Source of the DNA: Halichondria panicea
Lineage: Eukaryota > Porifera > Demospongiae > Suberitida > Halichondriidae
Length of the DNA stretch: 64,000 nucleotides
NCBI RefSeq assembly: GCF_963675165.1
Contig: NC_087377.1
Coordinates: 3,316,978-3,380,977, forward strand
Direction: 5' to 3'
The notes beneath the pieces are model-generated. The model saw only the letters and a program-made list of their open reading frames with translations, searched no databases and was not told the origin of the DNA. Below, piece by piece: positions 48,701 through 59,040 of this stretch. Each line of letters opens with the position of its first letter. Within the stretch, counting starts at the first letter, position 1. The translations under genes and the position numbers were made by a program.

Positions 48701-51700
48701 TTTATTTATTATTAGAGGTTTTCTTAATGATAATACTACCCTCCAGTTCACTCTTGAGAATCAGAGGCGCTTCAGAGAAGCCACAGCAGATGCTGTCAAT
48801 GCTTACTGTGAGGACAAGGAGTGTTTGGTAGCATACCCTCAGGCAAGATCAAGGTGAATTGATTCATAGAACAGCTAGAGGTATTAATAATGATTATGTT
48901 GGTATGCAGTCTTTGCAAATGAACCACATCTGAAAAAAATTATTTTGACCCTTTGCATGATGTTCCGGAAAGATCTTGTGTCATATACCATGATCAATGT
49001 GTAGGTTTCTGTTTTGCGAAGTGATCAACACTCGACTTATGTTTTTAATACAGCATTAATGTAGTAGCTAGTCTTGCATATAACCTGCATGAATGTAATT
49101 TGGTTTTCAGTTATAGATCCATTTTTACAACGTACCGTATGCATGTAGCAAGTTTTTGAAAATTTCCCATATAATTATACTGTATGTTATAGTTATAACA
49201 CGGGCACAAGGGATGTATGGAATATATTGCACTGAAGCACGAGGGCGTAAGCCCCGAGGGCTGAGTGCAATATATTCCATGCAGCCCGAGTGCACGTGTA
49301 ATAACTAGTTTATATCCCGAGGGCATAGCAACATAACACTGTCTTAGTAACACAATATAAACTGCACAAAAAGATGACAAAGACAACTCTAGACACAGCT
49401 CCATCTCTTCTCTCTCCTAGACGCCAGTATATGCAGCGTATAAGATTGGCATGACCAACGAATGGCTTGACACAAAATTGTTGGAGTTCCAACGCTGAAA
49501 CCACTGCAAAACAGCCCCACCCCACTTCTGGTGCTGCAAAACAGCCCCACTCCACTACTGCTGCAAAGAAACAGCCCCACCCCATTTACTGCTGCAAAGA
49601 AACAGCCCCACCCCACTATACTACTCATCAGTGTAACTGCTGCTAGAACAGCCCCCTCCACTATCCTCGGCATCACAACCAAGCCAAAGAAGCTCGCCTC
49701 TACACTGCTGCAAAACAGCTCAAGCCCCCTGCAAAAAGAGCCGCTTCTAGTGCTATGGTGAAGCCAGAAAATTGACCGTGCATCAAGAAGTGGAGGACTA
49801 GGTCTAGGAACACAGAATCTTCACAAAATGAGCCTGGGACGATTTTAAAACCTGCATGGTTGCAAAGAAGAAACTCCAGCAGTGCTGAACATTCCTGCAT
49901 GGCTGGACTTACTTTGATACTTGTTATTTCTCATGATACAATATTTAATTTAATTATGCCAGAGGGGCGTTTTGTGGTTAGTGCAATATGACTTTGCGGT
50001 CAGTGCAATATGACTTTCAGCAGTGCATTATGCTGCATATTGCACTTGGCAACAACGTAGCAACGGGATATAAGTATAGGATATACCACACCTATAAGAG
50101 GAGGATATGCACCCATATATCCTCCGCTACCGTGGTTACTCCGAGGCGGAGCCGAGGGGTATGTAACCACGGTATAGGGTGCATATCCTCCGAGTAGGTG
50201 TGGCATATCTGACTTATACCACGTGACCGCAGCACTATAAAAGGACCTCCCCCTAGCAACAATTCAATCACAATGCAGACTGCAAAAAAGAACAAGACTA
50301 TGCCCGGTTTTGCAGCCGTCAAAGAGCTAGTTGAGCAACATGTTGACTCCTACAGATGCTCAAGAGCTTCCTTGGTCCAAGCGTTGACCATTCGACGTCC
50401 CTTACTGGAGTTGCAAGCTCTTCTTGGATAAAATGTATCTAAACCGCGCCCATGGACCCATGGAAGCTTAGCCATCTTGTTGGAGAGCACCTTCCGTGTT
50501 TCTGCCGGCGCTTTGAGTCTTAGTACCGTCAAGCATGGCTCTTTTCTCTTTGCTTACTTTCTTGAACAAATGAAAAAACTAAAAAACAACTTGAAAAACT
50601 GTGCATGCCTGGGGCTGTATGCTAATATTCTATATATCCTACAGCTGTTGACCAATGAGATCAATTTGTGGTGACGTAAGTGTGGTATAAACATAGATAA
50701 ACATCACCCGAAAATTAAGGTATAGTTTATATGAAAATTTAGGCAGCGAAATGTTCCTCTCTATAATTATACGGTATCTTTATACCCTCCTCCTCCCACA
50801 CTCCACACACATGCACACACACACACACACACGCACACACTCTTGTCTCAGGAGGAACACTCTCACGGCTGACAATCTCTACATTGCTGACATCACTAGC
50901 ACTGGAAATTCTAGAGTCAGCTTCAGCTTGTACGCTCGTTTAGATGGTGGCACCATCAGTGGTAGTGCATTGGTAATGGCTGTACTGGTGAGAGTCTCTC
51001 GATCCTTTCTACAATTGAGCTACTACTGATAATTATGTGTGGGTGAATTTCTAAACCTCCCTCCCCTATAGGAACACCGTGACGAGCACGCAGCCCTAGG
51101 CTTTAATGTGGCTAGTGTAAAGCTGCCTACAAAGTCAACCACTATTCTGACAACCAACCAGATTAGTGGTATAGTGGTGGGAGGTGCTCTTGGACTGATC
51201 CTAATACTGGTCCTTCTTCTCATTACTATCACATGGTGAGGCTCAGGGATGTAGATATAGCGGGGGGAAGTTGCTCCCCTGGTATTCTAGATCTATAGCA
51301 TTGTGGCGCCCACTTTCTTGTACATGCATGCAGGCTATATTATATATGAATTATTGTGAAACGCAGTGGCGGATCCAGAGGGGGGTCCATGGGGTCCCTT
51401 GACCCCCCCTTTTGAAGTTAACTTTAAAAGGCTTAATGACACCAGCTATTTATCAGTTTTTGTAGCTATTATAATTTGATTCAATGATTGTATCTGTTGT
51501 TTTGATGTATCAACTGCCAAAGGAGTGTTCAGGTTAGCCTAGGCTAGCTAGTTGACTGTTCGTTCGTGGCAGCTCTACACAAGTCTATTATGGGACTTCC
51601 CCTGGCTGAGCATGGGATTTTCCCTAGTCACGTTTGACCGGAAGTGGGCGTAACCTAAAAATTTCGCGCTGCAAGTGACTTTCATTACTTGCGCTGGGCG

Positions 51701-52256
51701 CTAGTTAGTTTGGACCCCCCCTTTCATTTTTCCTGGATCCGCCACTGAAACGTTAACAATGATGGGGTGATCTACCAGTAGCAAAGAAACAATCTTCATT
51801 TCTGAAACATGATCTATAGTCAATCTATAGAGCTAAATTAACTCATGTTGCTGTTTTCTTGCTGCCAGTAGATCAAGTACCCTACATAATAATTTATTAT
51901 GCATTTACTCTCGTAACTGACAAAAAAGGAGGTTCTATCTTGCTACCCCTTCATGTAAATCTAAGCTACCTATACGGTTGCTCCTTTATTAATTGCATGA
52001 TTGTGTATGCAGTGACGTACCTCAAGTTCAAATCTTTTTCTATATCCACTCTCTCATTAGTATAATATTTTCCCTTTGCAGGGTTTGTGTAAAGTTTAGA
52101 TCAAAGCAACCCATTACTGAAGGAGACCTCACGTATGCTAGCCCTAGTTTTGACATGAAGCCAGTACCCCACGAGGGCCTCGAAGAAAAAGCCGTGAGAC
52201 TAGAGTCTGAGGAGAAGGAAGGGGATCTCAACTATGACAAATATAAGATCAGTTAA
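45707..52256 (+). CDS. Copy C: compact mucin-like membrane protein (signal + Thr-rich + SEA-like + TM + tail)
   Basis: Exons 45707-45833, 47948-48090, 48747-48853, 50852-50987, 51072-51235 and 52082-52256. Exon 1 matches the family signal peptide and Thr-rich start. The others match copy B exons 24-28: a Thr/Val/Pro repeat ([12 protein letters not shown]), SEA-like block with [16 protein letters not shown] and [13 protein letters not shown] (about 205-230, [16 protein letters not shown]) and a tail ending YDKYKIS. All ectodomain exons are missing; a scrap of EGF exon 23 remains at about 47118-47141. Every junction is still in phase: the sum is 852 bp, 283 residues plus stop. So it may be a working short paralogue rather than debris. 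Introns carry an M1 copy, a Crypton derivative and other inserts. Expression is unproven. Confidence 0.6.
48140..48690. mobile_element. Interspersed repeat M1 in copy C
   Basis: It begins 'attatgcctcagttgcgcatgcgcagcgaggtag', with the GT tract near 48250, and ends 'gcatcagcatgcacctgcggtgc'. It is more diverged than the copies at 27603 and 28300. Confidence 0.6.
49191..49306. mobile_element. Foldback element, 43-bp arms
   Basis: Left arm 49191-49233 (agttataacacgggcacaag..) pairs with right arm 49264-49306. The loop is the G-rich 'gaagcacgagggcgtaagcc..'. It directly abuts the element that starts at 49309. Confidence 0.7.
49309..50074. mobile_element. Inverted-repeat element with an internal GCCCCAC-rich tandem array
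   Basis: Ends 'ttatatcccgagggcatagcaac' and 'gtagcaacgggatataa' are imperfect inverse copies. Inside, at 49500-49620, four to five ~30-bp units with 'ctgcaaaacagccccaccccact' repeat. Near the right end 'gtgcaatatgactttN' is repeated twice. No convincing gene; open frames follow the repeat. Confidence 0.55.
50075..50691. mobile_element. Non-autonomous Crypton derivative with terminal hairpin
   Basis: It starts TATAGGATATACCACACCTA, followed by a hairpin of about 60-bp arms (50083-50205), and ends GTGACGTAAGTGTGGTATAA. The ends and hairpin are those of the element at 59041. The ~480-bp interior has no recombinase and differs from it. It lies in the intron before copy C exon 50852. Confidence 0.75.
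51364..51747. mobile_element. hAT-like MITE with AAACG target duplication
   Basis: CAGTGGCGGATCCAG at the left and CTGGATCCGCCACTG at the right are exact inverses. AAACG precedes (51359-51363) and follows (51748-51752). No frame. The 5-bp duplication is shorter than the 8 bp of classical hAT elements. Confidence 0.85.
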
Positions 52257-52549
52257 TAATCTAGTCTTAACAACAACACATCATTTTGGTGACAGTTATA
52301 AGTAGCTTAGCTGCTGAACTTATAACTATGATTTGTCTTTTAGAACTATCATCTCTTACTTGTTCCCTTGAAGTATAATGAAGTGAATAGTGTTTCTGAC
52401 CATAATTGCCGATTGAATGCTACATGTTTAGTTAACAATCTTTATTTTGGGGGTGAGGCTTGTTTCTACTCTTTTGCCAGGCAAATAAATTTCTGCAGTT
52501 TTAATAAATAGCTCAAGCTATTACTCAGTGATCATTAATTTCTCTTGCA

Positions 52550-52682
52550 ATGAAGCTTCTTATAGCTGTGGCTCTGTTGGTTGTGGGGCTCTCTCCATGC
52601 CCAGGCTTCAGTCAGTTTGGTAAGGGCTCTGGACAGACTACTGAGGCACTAACTGATTCACCAACTGAGGCACCAACTGATA
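52550..52682 (+). CDS. Copy D: signal-peptide first exon without downstream exons
   Basis: Gives [19 protein letters not shown] and a Thr-rich run with the usual phase-1 donor (ACTGATAGTAAGA). From here to copy E at 63324 I found none of the family's other exons apart from a broken tail exon at 62757. It is therefore a dead start, an extra promoter splicing to something past the window, or a gene cut apart by the insertions at 54-61 kb. Confidence 0.6.
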
Positions 52683-54057
52683 GTAAGAAAGTATTTAGAG
52701 CCCTAAAAATATCGGTATCCCAGTCGGAATTAACAAGTTGCTTGAGGTACTTAGTGCATGCATGACATGTATACCAGAGTTATATATATGGCATCTACAT
52801 TAACATTTATTTTATATATAGCTATAGATTTAATTTGCATGCAGTAGACTTATTAATCCGGTCACCTTTGGGACAGTGCAGTCTGGGAATAGCGAGGTGG
52901 TCACATTTCTTAAAATATAGCCACGGCTAAAAAACGATCCTACCTTGAATCTAATGACTAATTTTACGGTTCTGTCTCGAGGATAACGAATCAATTATGC
53001 TCTCAATTTTATTTGCCAAACCACACCCAAAACGTCATATCCAGCCGTAATAAACGTACACTAAAAACCTCGTTTGGGGAAGCCATACAGCACTGGCCAG
53101 TATACACGGAATAGTGCATAAGTGGCCGCATTTCAGGGTCAGTTTTGTGTATAGTAAAAACATCTAGATCTATAGCTAGCAATTTGTGCAAAATGAAACG
53201 ACCAGTATAATTGTCGATGTGGCCTTACTTCAAAGAGCCGGAATAGCGAGAGTCTACTGTATTTAAGGGGGGGTTTTGGGGACTGTAGCCCCCCCCTCCA
53301 TCTTGACGGACTGTAGCAGCAACACTGCTCTAGCTAGTCTACCCAGCTGAAGGGATCATGCATACAGTGCCCAAAAACTGGTTGACATTTTTTTTAGTAC
53401 ATTGCTACACTCAAAAACAGTTGACCTTTTTTTTAGCAAAAATGTTCTGGTGATTAGCCCCCCTTTCAATATTCCTGTATCCGCCCTTGGACTAGTATAG
53501 GTGTTTCGCCAAATACGTTGATATCATAATTATAACGGTAATTCCATACATTGAATTGGATGATTGGTAGATTGAAATTTTGGCAAGAATCATTCGGCAG
53601 GTGAATGGTTAAGGCGGATTTAATTTTTGCAGAATAGCAGCCTTTCTACAGCATGCATGCCGAAGACTGTAACTCCTGAAGTGTAAATGTGCAAGGAGGG
53701 ATCATCCCAATGCATAAAAGCATACGAAGTCAGAGACAAATCATTGATAAACTCGCCCAGAAATGCGTTTGTATAATGTCAAGTCAAATGCATGTACTTA
53801 TTTTTCCAAGCATCTCTACCTATAATTATAGGAAAATACACCCAGGTATATTCCTCACATTTCAAGGAACGTTTCCTTGAAATTTCATTCATATAAAGTT
53901 ATCAATTCAGCATCATGAAAACCTCGGAAAAATGCGAAGTCTAGTTGGCTAAATTTTATCCACAAAGCTCATATCAGTTTTCAGCAGCTTATAATTCTTA
54001 AACTACAAACTCTAACCCGATCGACCGTTTCCTCCTTTTTTTCCCATACCAATCCAC
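52683..54057. other. Non-coding stretch after copy D
   Basis: It contains the diverged continuation of the family's intron 1 (ggacagtgcag .. ctgtctcgaggata, shared with 46110-46220), a degraded hAT-like piece (about 53265-53490, G-run at the left, 'tgtatccgccctt' at the right) and AT-rich DNA. No exon. Confidence 0.5.
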
Positions 54058-54117
54058 ACCCAGATTTATATATCCATGTCCAGATTTATAAATCCACACC
54101 CAGATTTATATATCCAT
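54058..54117. repeat. Left array of ~20-bp 'cagatttatatatccatgtc' units
   Basis: About three units, in the opposite orientation to the large array at 58140-58410. The outer left end of the presumed element is not recognisable. A hAT-like end (CAGTGGCGTGTACAATGG) starts at 54119 within the array and has no clear right partner. Confidence 0.6.
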
Positions 54118-54369
54118 GTCAGTGGCGTGTACAATGGGGGGTTTTGGGGGCTTGAGCACCCCCCTGTCCTCCCAGACAACCATGAAATATCACTCAGTAG
54201 CTAGCTAGCTAACTGTGCAGCTCCAGAGATATGTGCAGCTCTATCTCATATTGACAACGACAAGTCATGATCGACCACGCCCAATTGAGCATGCGCAATC
54301 AGTATTGCCATTCCAATGGTTATGTAATGCTAAATAGCTGATCAAGATCCTTTGCACTCTCCCAGTGCA

Positions 54370-54735
54370 GACAGAGATTAATGGTTGCATGTGCAGACAT
54401 GATCACTGCATGCATGTGCAGACATGATCACTGCACACGCAGAGACTAATGGTTGCATGTGCAGACATGATCACTGCACACGCAGAGACTAATGGTTGCA
54501 TGTGCAGACATGATCACTGCATGTGCAGAGACTAATGGTTGCATGTGCAGACATGATCACTGCACACGCAGAGACTAATGGTTGCATGTGCAGACATGAT
54601 CACTGCATGTGCAGAGACTAATGGTTGCATGTGCAGACATGATCACTGCATGTGCAGAGACTAATGGTTGCATGTGCAGACATGATCACTGCATGTGCAG
54701 AGACTAATGGTTGCATGTGCAGACATGATCACTGC
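54370..54735. repeat. Minisatellite, ~43-bp unit, about eight copies
   Basis: The unit contains 'gactaatggttgcatgtgca' followed by 'gacatgatcactgcaNNNgcaga'. Two subtypes alternate (…gcacacgcag… and …gcatgtgcag…). No coding frame persists. Confidence 0.85.
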
Positions 54736-54855
54736 ATAAGGTGATCATTGCACGTGCATGCTATGTCGGTATATTCACACCAGGACACGCCTATGTATAT
54801 GCAGACATTGTTATTGAAACACACGGCGCGCCATACGAACCAACTAGGCCTGCGC

Positions 54856-55940
54856 TAGCCTCGATCCCAGGCCGAGTTTTCGCTTTTATAACGGTTAGAC
54901 GAACAACTGGGCCTGGTACTAGTTGTCTGCGCATGCGTCAATCGTTCGCCAGATTCTGACGAATGGATATTCTCGTTCACTTTCGTGACATTTATATTCG
55001 TGTACTATCGTGTACTAGAAGTCAGTTCCCGTTTTATCATTATTGGAATCGATTGGAATGGCTCTTAGCTGAAGCTTCTCTCTTCTCTGAAGATTATTCT
55101 GAAGACTAAACAACAAGGGAAGAGGTATAAAGCTTTGTCAAGCTTGTTAAGGTCAGATATTTTTGTGTGGGCCCTATGCTATCAAGTCTTGTTCATGTTT
55201 GGCAAGATCTAGGTAGAGTATAGTTTCATCATTAATATGGTGGATCAAGTGAAGAGTGTGAGCTAGAGAACTTGGTGCTGCCATCATCAGCTCGTCGACA
55301 ATGACACTATAACCTGTTTAATACGAGAAATTTAATATGTATATAGATCTACACGTGTTTAGAATGTCTACTTCTCTGTACAGGAGCAATGGCTAATGTC
55401 CAGCTATCCCAACAGTGCTCCTCTTGGGCAAGAGCCTTGGCTATACTAACGGACGAGACTGGACAGTTTGAGGTAAGGGTTTAACCGTCTTTTGTTTCTT
55501 TTAGTATTTTCCTATATTCACAGGATTGAAGTATGACCTGCTCGTTCGAGCGTTGCTGGGTAGCTCAGAGGCATCAAAAGAATCTACGTTTTCAAAATTT
55601 AACTGATTTACAAGTTGGAGCCTAGAATCAGAGAAGTCCAGTAGCCTGCTAAATCTTTTTGAAACATAATTTGAAGGCATTCAATCATCCTGAAGTTGCC
55701 CTGGGTCACTGTAATTGTGCTGCAGCACAACTGGCAACTCCCCAGACCCTTGTGAAGCAGCTCTCTATGTGCATATTTTGTGTACTCATGCACTCTGTGT
55801 ATTTTCTGTGTACGAATTTCGAAATATTTTTGCCGGCTACAAATACAATGAAAATTTGACGCATGCGCAGACAACTAGTACCAGGCCTGTTGTTCGCCTA
55901 ACCGTTATAAAAGTGAAAACTCGGCCTGGGATTGAGGCTA
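54856..55940. mobile_element. MULE-like element i (1,085 bp, TAGCCTCG ends)
   Basis: It starts TAGCCTCGATCCCAGGCCGA and ends with its inverse. The inverted repeats extend for about 85 bp (through 'ctagttgtctgcgcatgcgt'). Its flanks do not match each other (..cctgcgc and tgttgg..), so one side may have rearranged. Inside, 55388-55473 reads as a short exon (MANVQLSQQC..) ending in a GTAAGG donor, possibly captured host sequence. No transposase. Confidence 0.75.
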
Positions 55941-55987
55941 TGTTGGAGCTGTGCACACGCTGTAGGTAACAGGACATGCGCATTGAG

Positions 55988-57044
55988 TAGCCTCGATCCC
56001 AGGCCGAGTTTTCGCTTTTATAACGGTTAGGCAAACAACTAGGCCTGGTACTAGTTGTCTGCGCATGCGTCAAATTTTCATTGTATTTGTGGTTGGCAAA
56101 AATATTTATAATCGAAATTTGTACACAGAAAATACACAGAGTGAGTACACAAAAGATGCACATAGAGAGCTGCTTCACAAGGGCCTGGGGAGTTGCCAGT
56201 TGTGCTGCAGCACGATTACAGTGACCCAGGGAAACTTCAGGATGATTGAATGCCTTCAAATTACGTTTCAAAAAGATTTAGCAGGCTGCTGGACTTCTCT
56301 GATTCTAGGCCCCAACTCGTAATTCTTGAGAAAACGTAGATTCTCTTGATGCCTCTGTCAGTCTGAGCTACCCAGCAACGCTCGAACGAGCAGGTCGTAC
56401 TCCAGTCCTGTAAGTATAGGACAATAATTACAAAGACGGTTAAACCCTTACCTCAAACTATCCAGTCTCGTCCGTTAGTATAGCCAAGCGGAGCACTGTT
56501 GGGATAGCTGGATATTAGCCATTGCCCCTGTACAGATAAAATTTAATAGACATTCTAGATCTATATTAAATTTCTCGTGTTATAGTGTCATTGTCGACGA
56601 GCTGATGATGGCAGCACCAAGTTCTCTAGCTCACACTCTTCACTTGATCCACCATAATTATTAATGATGAAACTATAGTCTACCTAGATCTTGCCAAACA
56701 TGAACAAGATTTGATAGCACAGGGCCCACACAAAAATGTCTGACCTTAACAAGCTTGACAAAGCTTTATACCTCTTCCCTTGTTGTTCAGTCTTCAGAGT
56801 AATGTTTTCTAAGCTTCAGAGAAGAGAGAAGCTTCAGCTAAGAGCCATTCCAATAATGATAAAACGGGAACTGACTTCTATCTAGTACACGATAGTACAC
56901 GAATATAAATGTCACAAAAGTGAACGAGAATATCCATTTGTCAGAATCTGACGAACGACTGACGCATGCGCAGACAACTAGTACCAGGCCTAGTTGTTCG
57001 CCTAACCGTTATAAAAGCGAAAACTCGGCCTGGGATCGAGGCTA
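55988..57044. mobile_element. MULE-like element ii, inverted neighbour of element i
   Basis: Same family as 54856-55940 but in opposite orientation, with the same ~85-bp ends. Here a perfect 10-bp target duplication GCGCATTGAG stands at 55978-55987 and 57045-57054. With element i it makes an inverted pair of ~1.1-kb arms around a 47-bp centre. Small differences (single bases and short indels) exist between the arms. Confidence 0.85.
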
Positions 57045-57139
57045 GCGCATTGAGCTGCTCTTTCACGTGGTATATTTAATATCTTGCCTCGAGGTACGCT
57101 TGGTGCAGTACTGCTAAAAGAAAAGTGACCGCATGTGAC

Positions 57140-57394
57140 TAAGGCCACTCCAAGTGATACACTCTGGTTTCTGGTCCACCGCCCGCATCAGATTTTATTC
57201 TTGGATTTCTATCCCATTATTTCTACTACGCATGCGCATAACGGTCTAATTATGATATTCATTTGCAAAATAACGAGATTCATAAGGTAAAATTGATAAT
57301 GACATAATGAAAAAAGCCGCCCGCCCACATGCAATATTAGAAAAACTTTAGGACCAGAAACCAGAGTGTCACTTGCCAAGTTGGAGTGGCCTAA
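57140..57394. mobile_element. Inverted-repeat MITE (TAAGGCCACTCCAA)
   Basis: Left TAAGGCCACTCCAAGTGATA and right ACTTGCCAAGTTGGAGTGGCC pair, as do 'ctctggtttctggtcc' and 'ggaccagaaaccagag'. The interior is AT-rich with no frame. 57395-58139 holds no gene I can support. Confidence 0.75.
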
Positions 57395-58139
57395 TAAATT
57401 GATAATGGCTTCGAGATCTTCTTAGTACAACCTCAGTGAAGTTCTAGGCAGCTAGACAGTGAGGAGAACGATGCTTATGGCCTTGTTGAGTGAGAGGACA
57501 GTGGCTGGGATCATAGCTAGATAAGAAACTACCTCAAGCTAGAAAATATAGAGCCTGAAGAACAGGCTGATGAAGAAGCTCTTACGATGGACTAAGTTCC
57601 TGGATCTGGTAAGGCTAGAGTAGCATCTGTAGTCTTGATAGCTTCAGTATAACTGTATTTAGGCTAGTTAGTACAGCAGTGGACATCACATGAGCCACTA
57701 TTTAAGTTGTAAACCTGTGTGTAGGTGAAGAAAACATTTCCCGGGAAAATGGCGTCTGCCGATGTGACCTCATGGACAAGTTTCTGCTGATCCTGCTTGA
57801 ACCATGTCTCCGTGAGAATATTGAGAACACATAATTATATATAGTGTCTTTAGTCACATTGTGCCTTCATACAATAATTATTGTTTGTGTACATAATTAT
57901 AAATGTTTGTAAACAATCGCTAATTAGGGGGGTGGTCAGTTGCTAGGTAATGATGATGGTGTCAAGATACCTCTGGGATCTGCGCTACCTGTAGGAAATA
58001 TTTACAAGTCATTTCAATGTGTGGTTCATGATATATGAATTTTTAAAGAAAAACTGTATTTATTCTGTATTTTCTTTTTTTAATTAAAACGGGGAAAGGG
58101 TAGTCATGTGAGTATCACTTGACTGACATTATAATATAA

Positions 58140-58462
58140 ATCTGGGTGTGGATTTATAATCTGGACATGGATATATAAATCTGGGTGTGAATATATAAAT
58201 CTGGACATGGATTTATAAATCTGGGCATGGATATATAAATCTGGACATGGATATATAAATCAGAGCATGGATATATAAATCTGAGCATGGATATATAAAT
58301 CTGAGCATAGATATATAAATCTGGACATGGATTTATAAATACAGACATGGATTTATAAATCTGAGCATAGATATATAAATCTTGGCATGGATTTATAAAT
58401 ACACACAGATATATAAATACGGGCAATTTTTTTAAATTTTGACACATTTGGCACCCCATATG
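58140..58462. repeat. Right array of ~20-bp units ending GGCACCCCATA
   Basis: About 13 units of 'ggatatataaatctgNgcat' type run to 58410, then the sequence ends 'cacatttggcaccccata'. After 58463 the DNA matches 43136 onward, so this is a true insertion boundary. The last bases are the same as the terminal bases of the 7.4-kb transposon (GGCACCCCATA), and both have subterminal tandem arrays. Minus-strand open frames here are products of the repeat. Confidence 0.7.
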
Positions 58463-58483
58463 ACACGCCCTACCCTGCTTCTA

Positions 58484-58862
58484 CAGTGGCGTAGGCAGAG
58501 GGGGGCTGACGGGGCTAGAGCCCCCCCCTTTTGTGTTTCATCAACTCCAAACCAGCTTGAATCACCTTGATCTGTCAATCTATTCTGCACTACACTGCAT
58601 GGTAGTTACTAGCCTCGATTCCCGGCCGCTTGAACAAGGCGGCGCCTTGTTCAAGCGGCCGGGAATCGAGGCTAGGTAGTTACTAGAATGATGTCATTCA
58701 ATGGAAATGTGGGCAGGGTCATCTACTGCGCATGCTTACTGCTGATGAAAAGTGATGACCTTTTTTTTTAGGTAAAATTCCAAGCTATTCAGCGCATGCT
58801 CTGGCCCTGCTCAATGGATTTGAGCCCTGCATGCCCTTCCCAAAATCCTGGCTACGCCACTG
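58484..58862. mobile_element. hAT-like MITE with TTCTA target duplication
   Basis: CAGTGGCGTAGGCAG at the left and CTGGCTACGCCACTG at the right. TTCTA is present at 58479-58483 and 58863-58867, and once in the empty paralogous site at about 43145 (ctgcttctatatatag). A 65-bp foldback is nested at 58610-58674. Confidence 0.9.
58610..58674. mobile_element. 65-bp TAGCCTCG foldback nested in a hAT-like MITE
   Basis: A perfect palindrome from TAGCCTCGATTCCCGGCCGC to its inverse, flanked by the exact 9-bp duplication GGTAGTTAC (58601-58609 and 58675-58683). It is the smallest complete member of the TAGCCTCG family besides that at 9641. Confidence 0.9.
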
Positions 58863-59040
58863 TTCTATATATATAGTTCCTTCATTCATAACAGCAGGAG
58901 TGTATATGAAGATACACTCCTGATAACAGGTAAAGGTGAACAAGTTGTATGATTTCTGCCAGGAACATAATTATGAGGGAACCACAATTTCAGCACAATT
59001 ATGATCATAATTTACCCACTGAATGCTACATGTATAGGAT

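Noticed and set aside
49430-49800. Proline-rich coding gene in the GCCCCAC array
   Set aside because: All frames are explained by ~30-bp tandem units within an inverted-repeat element.
58154-58459. Minus-strand frame rich in YIYAQIY repeats
   Set aside because: It follows the ~20-bp tandem array; it has no start context or domain.
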